A program made the translations under genes and the position numbers. Of a stretch of 64,000 bases of DNA, positions 38,624 to 46,695 are shown one piece after another (within the stretch, counting starts at the first letter, position 1; the number at the start of each line of letters is the position of its first letter). Source of the DNA: Gloeobacter kilaueensis JS1 (GTDB taxonomy: Bacteria; Cyanobacteriota; Cyanobacteriia; Gloeobacterales; Gloeobacteraceae); contig NC_022600.1 in NCBI RefSeq assembly GCF_000484535.1, forward strand, positions 1,550,001-1,614,000, written 5' to 3'. The notes beneath the pieces are model-generated. The model was not told the DNA's origin. It ran no database searches and worked only from the letters and a program-made list of their open reading frames with translations.

Positions 38624-40462
38624 ATGCGTAACGTGTATGTGAGCTGGGGTCTGGCAGGTGCGCTCGGCCTGCTGGCGGTGATAAGCCAGCCAGCCCAGGC
38701 AGAAGTTCCGACTACCAGCGTCAACGACCTGAGCAATCCGTCGCTGTTCACCAAAGATTCGCCTAAGAGTTCACAGGTCAACTCGGTTTCGGAGTTGACC
38801 GACGTAGACCCCAACTCCTGGGCTTTCCAGGCGCTCAAGAACGTTGTCGAGCGCTACGGCTGTTTAGAGGGTTATCCCAACAAGACTTACAAGGGCAACC
38901 GGCCCTTGTCGCGCTACGAGTTTGCGGCGGGGTTGAATGCTTGTCTTGAGAAGGTCAACGAGCTTATCACCGCTTCGACGAGCAATCTGGCGACCAAAGA
39001 AGACTTAGCGGTGCTGCAGCGGCTGGCAGAAGAGTTTCGAAACGAACTGGCGGCGTTGCGGGGCCGGGTAGATTTTCTTGAGGCGAAGACAAAGGAACTG
39101 GAGTCGAAGCTATTTAGTACGACGGCGAAGTTGGACGCCGAGGTGATCATGTCCGCCGAGATTCAGGGGGCGGATGTGAATGCGTTCATTCGGGACAGTG
39201 CGGGAAACTTGCAGCTGACGGGTGGTGGAGCGAACGTCAACTCGATAGCGCGGACGCGGTTGAACATTCGAGCGAACTCGCTGATAACCCGAGGGGACCA
39301 GTTGCGGATTCGTCTGAATGGCCGGACGGGGGATTCGACGCCGTTTACGTCTTCCCAGGGCCGGGTGGCGCGCATTGATTATGCGGGAGCAGCGGGGGAC
39401 ACTTCTCCGACGGGAGTGGCGGCGGTCGATTTTGACAAGGTGTACTACGACTTTCCGCTGTCATTTTTTGGTGGGGTCGATAACGTCCGCATCCGCTTTG
39501 GACCCAGAATCGAAAACATCGACCTGCTAGGCCGCAACAAGTACACGGTCAACGAAGCGCAAAACTTCTCCTGGCGCAACTTCCGCAAAGATCCGCTCTT
39601 TATTCAGATCCAAGAAAGTTCTCACCCCGGCGTGCACGCCGACATTCGCTTCAGCCGCGACTTTGCCCTGCGCATCTTCTACGCAGCTCGCGACGGTGGC
39701 TCGGCGGGCGGTCAGGCGGTCAACGGTCAATTCCCCTACGGTGGTTCGGGCCTGTTCGGCGGCAGCACCCAGATCGCGGCTGAGATTGGCTTCCGGCCTA
39801 CTCCGTCGATCGACATCGGCCTGGGCTACAGCTATCTCAACGTCTCCTCCGCCGGTGGCAGCAGTGGCTTTATTTTCGGAGACGCCTCGGGGGCAGGTGG
39901 CGGCGATGCGCGCCTGCAGTACAACGCGGCCAATGTCTCCAATATTGGCCACAACGTGTTTGCAGCCCACGTCGATTGGGATATTACCCCCGGCATCGCC
40001 ATCTTTGGCCGCTACAGCTACGATACGGCCAACTTCTATGGCCGCACCGGCAACCCCCTCAACGTCGGCGGTTCGATCGATGCCAACACCTGGATGGCGG
40101 GTCTTGCCCTACCGGATCTCTTTGGCAAGGGCAACCTCTTCGAGGCGGCGATCGTACAACCCATCCAGATCTCCAACAACGGCGTCATCGGCTTTGTGAC
40201 AGGTACGACCAACCCGGCCACAGATCCGCGCTCCAACACGCAGATCTTCCGGGGCAACATCGACCCGCGCACGGGTCTACTTAGCTCCACCGGTCTGCCG
40301 TACCTGCGCAACGGCACCGAGTACGACGTATCGGTGGCCTACCGCTACCGGGTCACCGATCGCCTGTCCCTTACTCCGGAGGTTTTGTTCGTCATCAACC
40401 CGAACGGCGTGAACCAGCAGGGCATCACCGTCGGCAACCTCAGAGCCACCTTCGAGTTCTAG
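38624..40462 (+). CDS. Iron-uptake-type outer-membrane porin (SLH + OprB), copy 1
   Basis: A 612-residue outer-membrane protein. The signal peptide ends ...SQPAQAEV; an SLH domain (ELTDVDPNSWAFQALKNVVE to LSRYEFAAGLNAC) anchors to peptidoglycan; a short coiled coil (about 115-155) leads to a C-terminal 16-strand-type beta barrel ending in Phe (ATFEF). This is the standard build of the major cyanobacterial porins that admit iron and other small solutes. The start is fixed by GAGGAG 8 bases before ATG 38624; the GTG at 38615 overlaps that site. The first ~295 codons are identical to copy 2, which begins 152 bases downstream of the stop. Confidence 0.9.
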   Translation: MRNVYVSWGLAGALGLLAVISQPAQAEVPTTSVNDLSNPSLFTKDSPKSSQVNSVSELTDVDPNSWAFQALKNVVERYGCLEGYPNKTYKGNRPLSRYEFAAGLNACLEKVNELITASTSNLATKEDLAVLQRLAEEFRNELAALRGRVDFLEAKTKELESKLFSTTAKLDAEVIMSAEIQGADVNAFIRDSAGNLQLTGGGANVNSIARTRLNIRANSLITRGDQLRIRLNGRTGDSTPFTSSQGRVARIDYAGAAGDTSPTGVAAVDFDKVYYDFPLSFFGGVDNVRIRFGPRIENIDLLGRNKYTVNEAQNFSWRNFRKDPLFIQIQESSHPGVHADIRFSRDFALRIFYAARDGGSAGGQAVNGQFPYGGSGLFGGSTQIAAEIGFRPTPSIDIGLGYSYLNVSSAGGSSGFIFGDASGAGGGDARLQYNAANVSNIGHNVFAAHVDWDITPGIAIFGRYSYDTANFYGRTGNPLNVGGSIDANTWMAGLALPDLFGKGNLFEAAIVQPIQISNNGVIGFVTGTTNPATDPRSNTQIFRGNIDPRTGLLSSTGLPYLRNGTEYDVSVAYRYRVTDRLSLTPEVLFVINPNGVNQQGITVGNLRATFEF

Positions 40463-40483
40463 TTCCAGCCCACTCCAAACCAT

Positions 40484-40517
40484 CCGAGGGTAGCGGGTTC
40501 TGGCCCGGTGCTCTCGG
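40484..40517 (+). other. Imperfect hairpin between the two porin genes
   Basis: CCGAG pairs with CTCGG around an inner GGG/CCC and AGC/GCT pairing. There is no following T-run, so it is not a strong terminator; read-through from copy 1 into copy 2 is possible. Confidence 0.3.
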
Positions 40518-40520
40518 ATA

Positions 40521-40540
40521 GTGCAAAACATTCTATGCAC
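40521..40540 (+). promoter_or_regulatory. Short inverted repeat upstream of porin copy 2
   Basis: GTGCA ... TGCAC flank AAACATTCTA. The 12-mer ACATTCTATGCA (40528-40539) also occurs at 42515-42526 before ppc. Whether it is a regulatory site is not proven. Confidence 0.25.
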
Positions 40541-40614
40541 CAGCTTCAAAGTATGGCATCCTGGATGCTAGCCTTATGGTGCGAGTGTGTCTGTTTGGTT
40601 GAGGAGTGTGAAAG

Positions 40615-42453
40615 ATGCGTAACGTGTATGTGAGCTGGGGTCTGGCAGGTGCGCTCGGCCTGCTGGCGGTGATAAGCCAGCCAGCCCAGGCAGAAGTTCC
40701 GACTACCAGCGTCAACGACCTGAGCAATCCGTCGCTGTTCACCAAAGATTCGCCTAAGAGTTCACAGGTCAACTCGGTTTCGGAGTTGACCGACGTAGAC
40801 CCCAACTCCTGGGCTTTCCAGGCGCTCAAGAACGTTGTCGAGCGCTACGGCTGTTTAGAGGGTTATCCCAACAAGACTTACAAGGGCAACCGGCCCTTGT
40901 CGCGCTACGAGTTTGCGGCGGGGTTGAATGCTTGTCTTGAGAAGGTCAACGAGCTTATCACCGCTTCGACGAGCAATCTGGCGACCAAAGAAGACTTAGC
41001 GGTGCTGCAGCGGCTGGCAGAAGAGTTTCGAAACGAACTGGCGGCGTTGCGGGGCCGGGTAGATTTTCTTGAGGCGAAGACAAAGGAACTGGAGTCGAAG
41101 CTATTTAGTACGACGGCGAAGTTGGACGCCGAGGTGATCATGTCCGCCGAGATTCAGGGGGCGGATGTGAATGCGTTCATTCGGGACAGTGCGGGAAACT
41201 TGCAGCTGACGGGTGGTGGAGCGAACGTCAACTCGATAGCGCGGACGCGGTTGAACATTCGAGCGAACTCGCTGATAACCCGAGGGGACCAGTTGCGGAT
41301 TCGTCTGAATGGCCGGACGGGGGATTCGACGCCGTTTACGTCTTCCCAGGGCCGGGTGGCGCGCATTGATTATGCGGGAGCAGCGGGGGACACTTCTCCG
41401 ACGGGAGTGGCGGCGGTCGATTTTGACAAGGTGTACTACGACTTTCCGCTGTCATTTTTTGGTGGGGTCGATAACGTCCGCATCCGCTTCGGACCGCGCA
41501 TTGAGGCGATCGACTTGCTGGCGCGCATGAAGTACACGGTCAACGAAGGCCAGAACTTCTCCTGGGGCAACTTCAAGCGCGATCCGCTTTTCACCGAAAT
41601 TACCAACGGTCCGCACCCCGGTGCGCATTTAGACATCCGCTTCAGCCGCGACTTTGCCCTGCGCGTGCTCTATATCGCCTACGACGGCGGTTCGGCGGGT
41701 GGGGCGGCGCTGCCTGGTCAGTTCCCCTTCGGTGGCTCGGGTCTTTTTGGCGGTACGACCCAGATCGCGGCTGAGATTGGCTTCCGGCCCACCCCGTCGA
41801 TCGACATCGGCCTGGGCTACAGCTACATCAACCTCTCCTCGGCGAGCAGCGTCGGCGGCTTTATCTACGGTGCGGCCTCCAGCTTCGGCGGCGGCGATGC
41901 CCGATTGGTCTACAACACGGCCAATGTCGGCAACATCGGCCACAACGTGTTTCTGGCCCACGTCGATTGGGACATTACCCCCGGCATCGCCATCTTTGGC
42001 CGCTACAGCTACGACACCGCCAACTTCTATGGCCGCACCGGCAACCCCCTCAACGTCGGCGGTTCGCTCGACTCCAATACCTGGATGGCGGGCTTGGCTC
42101 TGCCGGATCTCTTTGGCAAGGGCAACCTCTTCGAGGCGGCGATCATCCAGCCCATCCAGATCTCCAACAACGGTGTGATCGCCTTCACGCCAGGGGTGAC
42201 CAACTCGTCTACCGACCCACGCGGTAACCTCAATATTTTCCGGGGCAACGTCAACCCCATTACCGGCCAGATTAGCGGGACTGGTCTGCCGTACCTGCGC
42301 AACGGCACCGAGTACGACGTGGCGGTGGCCTACCGCTACCGGGTTACCGATCGCCTGTCCCTTACTCCGGAGGTTTTGTTCGTCATCAACCCGAACGGCG
42401 TGAACCAGCAGGGCATCACCGTCGGCAACCTCAGAGCCACCTTCGAATTCTAG
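40615..42453 (+). CDS. Iron-uptake-type outer-membrane porin (SLH + OprB), copy 2
   Basis: A 612-residue protein of exactly the same length and build as copy 1: signal peptide, SLH domain, coiled coil, beta barrel ending ATFEF. The first ~295 residues are identical to copy 1, and so is the DNA as far as I checked, from the ATG to about 41488. The following ~190 residues of the barrel differ mainly in the loop-like stretches, and the last ~120 residues are again nearly identical. GAGGAG precedes the ATG. A terminator follows 18 bases after the stop. Confidence 0.9.
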   Translation: MRNVYVSWGLAGALGLLAVISQPAQAEVPTTSVNDLSNPSLFTKDSPKSSQVNSVSELTDVDPNSWAFQALKNVVERYGCLEGYPNKTYKGNRPLSRYEFAAGLNACLEKVNELITASTSNLATKEDLAVLQRLAEEFRNELAALRGRVDFLEAKTKELESKLFSTTAKLDAEVIMSAEIQGADVNAFIRDSAGNLQLTGGGANVNSIARTRLNIRANSLITRGDQLRIRLNGRTGDSTPFTSSQGRVARIDYAGAAGDTSPTGVAAVDFDKVYYDFPLSFFGGVDNVRIRFGPRIEAIDLLARMKYTVNEGQNFSWGNFKRDPLFTEITNGPHPGAHLDIRFSRDFALRVLYIAYDGGSAGGAALPGQFPFGGSGLFGGTTQIAAEIGFRPTPSIDIGLGYSYINLSSASSVGGFIYGAASSFGGGDARLVYNTANVGNIGHNVFLAHVDWDITPGIAIFGRYSYDTANFYGRTGNPLNVGGSLDSNTWMAGLALPDLFGKGNLFEAAIIQPIQISNNGVIAFTPGVTNSSTDPRGNLNIFRGNVNPITGQISGTGLPYLRNGTEYDVAVAYRYRVTDRLSLTPEVLFVINPNGVNQQGITVGNLRATFEF

Positions 42454-42470
42454 ATTGCTACTTTTGCTAC

Positions 42471-42502
42471 AAAAATACCGGGCCACCGCCCGGTATTTTT
42501 TT
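42471..42502 (+). terminator. Rho-independent terminator after the porins
   Basis: AAAAATACCGGGC pairs with GCCCGGTATTTTT around a 4-base loop, followed by more T. The A-tract makes it bidirectional in form. Confidence 0.92.
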
Positions 42503-42515
42503 GAGCAGAGAAAGA

Positions 42516-42560
42516 CATTCTATGCATTTCATCCAGAAGGCAACGCTGGTTCATAGAATG
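42516..42560. promoter_or_regulatory. Spaced inverted repeat upstream of ppc
   Basis: CATTCTATG (42516-42524) and its exact reverse complement CATAGAATG (42552-42560) lie 27 bases apart, 30-75 bases before the ppc start. The spacing is compatible with two half-sites or with a hairpin in the 5' leader. Confidence 0.3.
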
Positions 42561-42589
42561 GCAGTCTCTTATCTGTACGGGGGCAGGCC

Positions 42590-45403
42590 GTGAACTGGGA
42601 CTCGCCGATCGATCTTGCCACTGCTGGTTCGCCCGCAGCGCTCTCCCACCAGTCGTTGCGCGAGAATATCGAGCTGGTGGAGCAATTGCTCAGACAGGTG
42701 GCCTTCCAGGAAGGTGGCAGCGAACTGGTCGAATTGCTCGAAAGGCTCTGGGCATCTCAAGACGGCAGCGAGGAAGGGCTGGCGCTCATCCGGGCGCTGT
42801 CGCTCGAACAGTCGGTGCTCGCCATTCGCGCCTTCTCGATCTACTTTCAGCTCATCAACATCGTCGAGCAGCACCACGAGCGCAAGCTGTTGCGGCTGCA
42901 GGCGAGCTTCAGCGCCGATACGGCCCAGCCGGGCTCGTTTTGCTGGTTGTTCGATGAACTGAAGAGCCTGGGCATCTCAAGTCCCGAGATCGAGCGCGTC
43001 CTCCAGCAGCTCGACGTGCGGCTGGTCTTCACCGCCCACCCCACCGAGATCATCCGGCGGACGATCCGCACCAAGCACCGCCGGATTGCCAATTTGCTCG
43101 ACGAACTGGATGGTGCCCTCTCGGAGTGGCAGCAGCAGCAGCTGCGCGCCGACATTCTCGAGGTGATTCAGCTGTGGTGGCGCACCGACGAATTGCATCA
43201 GGTGCGGCCAACGGTGCTCGACGAAGTTGCCCACACCGTCCATTACTTCGAGGAGGTGCTCTTTGAGACGTTGCCCAGGGTAAGGGCCGAACTGACGCGC
43301 TGTCTGGCCCAGTTTCATCCGGCTCTCACCCGCTCGGTCGGCACCTTCTGTCGCTTTGGCTCGTGGGTGGGGGCCGACCGCGACGGCAACCCTTCGGTCA
43401 CCGCCTTGATCACCTGGAAGACGGCCTGCTACCAGCGCGGCGTCGTGCTGGGCAAATACCTGCACAGTATCGAGCGGTTGCGCGACCGGCTGAGCGTGGC
43501 CGACAGTCCGCCCCAGGATCTGATCTTGTCGCTCGAAGAGGACCAACGCGCTCTGGGCGAGGTCTACGAGCGCTATGCGATCGTTTACCGGCAGGAGCCT
43601 TACCGCCTCAAGCTCTCGTTTATCCTGGCGCGGCTCAAGCGCACCCGCGAGCGCAACTGCTGGCTGGAGGAGCACGGGCCGCAGCGCCTGAGCCAGCCGG
43701 ACGATCCGTCCTGGCAGCACTACTACCGCGATGCGTCAGAATTTTTGGCGGAACTGCAGCTGGTGCAGCAGTGCCTGCGGCTGACGGGGCTGGTCTGCCG
43801 CGAGCTGGAAATGTTGATCGAGCAGGTGGGAGCGTTCGGCTTTCACCTCGCTCACCTCGACATCCGCCAGGACAGCGCCCGCCACGAGGAGACGCTCTCA
43901 GAAGTGGCCTCCCGCCTGCGCCTGCTGGATAAAGCCTACGAGGACTTGTCGGAGATAGAAAGGCGCGAGTGGCTGGTGCGCGAGCTGCAGACGCTGCGTC
44001 CGCTCATCCCGGCGGAGCTACCGTTCTCGGCGCGCACCGAAGAGACAATCCAGACCTTCCGGATGATCCGGCGGCTGCAAAAGGAGTTCGGCACCGACAT
44101 CTGCAACACCTACATCATCTCGATGAGCCGCCAGGCGAGCGACCTGTTGGAGGTGCTGCTCTTAGCCGAAGAAGCCGGGCTTTTTGATCCGGCGACCGGC
44201 ACCGGCAGTCTGATGGTCGTGCCCCTGTTTGAGACCATCGAAGATCTGCGCAGCGCCCCGGAGGTGCTGGAGCAACTTTTTGCCCTGCCGCTGTATCGCT
44301 GTTACCTCACCTGCCACGGCAACCTGCAGGAGGTGATGCTGGGCTACTCCGACTCCAACAAAGATTCCGGGTTTCTGGCAAGCAACTGGGAGATCTTCCA
44401 GGCCCAGCAGCACATCGAACAGGTCGCCCGCCGCCACGGCGTTCAATTGCGAATCTTTCATGGCCGGGGTGGTTCTGTGGGCCGGGGCGGTGGACCGGCC
44501 TACCAGGCGATTCTGGCCCAGCCCGACGGGACGGTGAGTGGCCGCATCAAGATTACCGAGCAGGGCGAAGTGCTCGCCTCCAAGTACTCGCTTCCCGAAC
44601 TGGCGGCTTTTAATATCGAGACGGTGGTAGCGGCGGTGGTGCAGGCGAGTCTGCTGCCGGCCAGCCCCCCCGGCAGCCGCAGCTGGGAGTTGCGGATGCA
44701 GGAGTTGTCGGATGTCGCCCGCCGCACCTACCGCGAGCTGATCTACGAGCAGGAAGGCTTTATCGACTTTTTCTGCCACGTCACCCCCATCGACGAAATT
44801 GCCCAGTTGCAGATCAGCTCCCGCCCCGCCCGCCGCGAGGGCCGCCGGGATCTGGCGAGTCTGCGGGCGATTCCCTGGGTCTTTTCCTGGACCCAGAGCC
44901 GCTTTTTGCTGCCCTCCTGGTACGGCGTCGGTACAGCCCTGGCTGGCTTCATCGACTGCAACTACGAGCGCAACCTGGCGGAGTTGCGGTCGATGTACCG
45001 CAACTGGCCTTTCTTTCGCGCTGCCCTCTCCAAAGTCGAGATGACGATCGCCAAGGTCGATCTGGGCCTGGCCCGCCACTACGTCCAGGAGTTGCTGCCC
45101 GAGGAGTACGTCCCGGCAGGCCGGCGGATCTTCCGGCTCATCGAGAGCGAGTTCGAGCGCACCGAAGACGCCCTGTTGCTCATCGCCGAACACCGGCACC
45201 TGCTTGAGGACAACCCGCCCCTGCAGCGCTCGATCGCCCTGCGCAACGCTTCGATTGCGCCTTTAGGCTACTTGCAGGCAATCTTGCTCAAGTACCTGCG
45301 CGGTACGGCCCGCACCGCCCATTCCTACTCGCGCAGCGAGCTGTTGCGCGGCGCACTGCTGACGATCAACGGCATCGCCGCCGGAATGCGCAATACGGGC
45401 TGA
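42590..45403 (+). CDS. ppc: Phosphoenolpyruvate carboxylase
   Basis: A 937-residue enzyme fixing bicarbonate onto PEP to give oxaloacetate, the anaplerotic route in cyanobacteria. Start is GTG. Catalytic His is in VFTAHPTEIIRRT (about residue 152); GYSDSNKDSG and the flexible loop FHGRGGSVGRGGGP (about 625) carry the essential Arg/Gly residues; the C-terminus ends NGIAAGMRNTG, as in nearly all PEPCs. The N-terminus lacks the plant phosphorylation Ser, as expected for bacteria. Length is slightly shorter than typical cyanobacterial forms. Confidence 0.97.
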   Translation: MNWDSPIDLATAGSPAALSHQSLRENIELVEQLLRQVAFQEGGSELVELLERLWASQDGSEEGLALIRALSLEQSVLAIRAFSIYFQLINIVEQHHERKLLRLQASFSADTAQPGSFCWLFDELKSLGISSPEIERVLQQLDVRLVFTAHPTEIIRRTIRTKHRRIANLLDELDGALSEWQQQQLRADILEVIQLWWRTDELHQVRPTVLDEVAHTVHYFEEVLFETLPRVRAELTRCLAQFHPALTRSVGTFCRFGSWVGADRDGNPSVTALITWKTACYQRGVVLGKYLHSIERLRDRLSVADSPPQDLILSLEEDQRALGEVYERYAIVYRQEPYRLKLSFILARLKRTRERNCWLEEHGPQRLSQPDDPSWQHYYRDASEFLAELQLVQQCLRLTGLVCRELEMLIEQVGAFGFHLAHLDIRQDSARHEETLSEVASRLRLLDKAYEDLSEIERREWLVRELQTLRPLIPAELPFSARTEETIQTFRMIRRLQKEFGTDICNTYIISMSRQASDLLEVLLLAEEAGLFDPATGTGSLMVVPLFETIEDLRSAPEVLEQLFALPLYRCYLTCHGNLQEVMLGYSDSNKDSGFLASNWEIFQAQQHIEQVARRHGVQLRIFHGRGGSVGRGGGPAYQAILAQPDGTVSGRIKITEQGEVLASKYSLPELAAFNIETVVAAVVQASLLPASPPGSRSWELRMQELSDVARRTYRELIYEQEGFIDFFCHVTPIDEIAQLQISSRPARREGRRDLASLRAIPWVFSWTQSRFLLPSWYGVGTALAGFIDCNYERNLAELRSMYRNWPFFRAALSKVEMTIAKVDLGLARHYVQELLPEEYVPAGRRIFRLIESEFERTEDALLLIAEHRHLLEDNPPLQRSIALRNASIAPLGYLQAILLKYLRGTARTAHSYSRSELLRGALLTINGIAAGMRNTG

Positions 45404-45407
45404 GGAG

Positions 45408-45629
45408 CTACTTGCGCAGGCGATAGGTGATGCGGCCCTTCGTCAGGTCGTAGGGGGTGAGTTCGACCTTGACCCGGTCACCGGGGAGGATCTTGATGTA
45501 GTTGCGCCGGATCTTGCCGGAGATATGGGCAAGGATATTGAAACTGTTGTCGAGTTCGACCCGGAACATGGCGTTTGGGAGCGATTCGACGACGGTTCCT
45601 TCCATTTCGATAACATCTTGTTTAGCCAA
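45408..45629 (-). CDS. infA: Translation initiation factor IF-1
   Basis: A 73-residue OB-fold protein ([47 protein letters not shown]) that binds the 30S A site during initiation. It follows the map gene by 20 bases on the same strand, the usual end of the spc ribosomal cluster, although the ribosomal genes are not beside it here. It is convergent with ppc, whose stop lies 4 bases away. Confidence 0.97.
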   Translation of the reverse strand: MAKQDVIEMEGTVVESLPNAMFRVELDNSFNILAHISGKIRRNYIKILPGDRVKVELTPYDLTKGRITYRLRK

Positions 45630-45649
45630 GGGCAGCTCCTGAAAAGGGA

Positions 45650-46417
45650 CTAAAGCCGCGAACGGTCGGTGAGAATTTCGTAGCCGTCGCGGGCGACAAG
45701 GACAGTGTGCTCGAACTGGGCCGACAGCGATTTGTCGAGGGTGACCACGGTCCAGCGGTCGGCCAGGGTGCGGGTGGCGTGGTGACCGACGTTGACCATC
45801 GGCTCGATAGCCAGGGTCATGCCTGCTTTTAAGCGGGGATTGGGGATCTCGCGGGTGCGGAAATTGGGCACCTGGGGTTCTTCGTGCAGCTTGCGACCGA
45901 CGCCGTGGCCGACGTACTGGCGGACCACCGAGAAGCCGTTCGCCTCGACGTAATCTTGAATCGCTCCAGAGATCTCCTGTAGATAAGCGTTGTGCCGCAC
46001 CTGGGCGATGCCGCGCATCAACGCCTCCTCGGCGACTGCGATGAGGCGGCGGGCCTCAGCCGTCAGCGGCTCAAGACCAATCGTCACGCACGAATCGCCG
46101 TGCCAGCCGTCATAGATCGCCCCAAAATCGACTTTGAGAATGTCGCCGGGGGCGAGTTTGCGCCTCGGACTGGGAATGCCGTGGACGACTTCGTTGTTGA
46201 TCGAGGTGCAGATGCAGGCTGGGAAACCGTAGTAACCCTTGAAGGCGGGGGTGACGCCAAAGTCGCGGCAGCGCCCTTCGGCGTGGGCGTCGAGATCAGC
46301 TGTCGTGAGACCGGGCCGGGCGATGGCCATTATCTCGGAGAGGACCGTCGCCACGATGCGACCGGCCTCGCGCATCTTGGCAACATCGCGGGTGGATTTA
46401 ATTTCAAGCAGAGCCAT
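45650..46417 (-). CDS. map: Methionine aminopeptidase, type I
   Basis: A 255-residue enzyme that removes the initiator Met. The metal ligands are recognisable in [16 protein letters not shown] (two Asp), [13 protein letters not shown] (His), AIEPMVN (Glu) and FEHTVLVAR (Glu). The start [20 protein letters not shown] and 255-residue length without an N-terminal zinc extension fit type I. Operon with infA. Confidence 0.96.
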   Translation of the reverse strand: MALLEIKSTRDVAKMREAGRIVATVLSEIMAIARPGLTTADLDAHAEGRCRDFGVTPAFKGYYGFPACICTSINNEVVHGIPSPRRKLAPGDILKVDFGAIYDGWHGDSCVTIGLEPLTAEARRLIAVAEEALMRGIAQVRHNAYLQEISGAIQDYVEANGFSVVRQYVGHGVGRKLHEEPQVPNFRTREIPNPRLKAGMTLAIEPMVNVGHHATRTLADRWTVVTLDKSLSAQFEHTVLVARDGYEILTDRSRL

Positions 46418-46695
46418 GGGCGAGCTTTACTGGCCGTGGATACAGCTTCTCTATTATAAGTGTTACGGTACTTTGCGCGTGGCCGGCGCTCTGCTGATAG
46501 AATAGTGCGGTCCTGCTCCTGCAGGCTAAGGAAGAGTCAGCCGACGAAGATGATTCTGCGGCGGGCTAGACCTGGAGGCATTTTGGCGGAGGGTTTCTGC
46601 AGCAGTTCTGCGGCAGCGGCCAGACCCAAAACAAAAAGAATTGGCTGAAAGATCCCAGCCTGTCTCACCTCGTCTGCCAGACTCTGCCTTTTTAG
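46418..46695. other. Intergenic leader between map and the permease gene
   Basis: About 278 bases separate the divergent map and permease starts. The permease leader has several short GC-rich inverted segments, but I could not fit a c-di-AMP (ydaO) riboswitch or another known RNA to it. Confidence 0.35.

Noticed and set aside
40484-40517. Terminator between the porins
   Set aside because: A hairpin is present but there is no T-run.
46460-46648. 62-codon frame before the KimA-like gene
   Set aside because: Arg/Ser-rich, without good ribosome-binding site or family match; probably leader RNA.
46418-46695. ydaO/c-di-AMP riboswitch before the potassium permease
   Set aside because: Expected because Bacillus kimA has one, but the conserved core could not be placed by eye.
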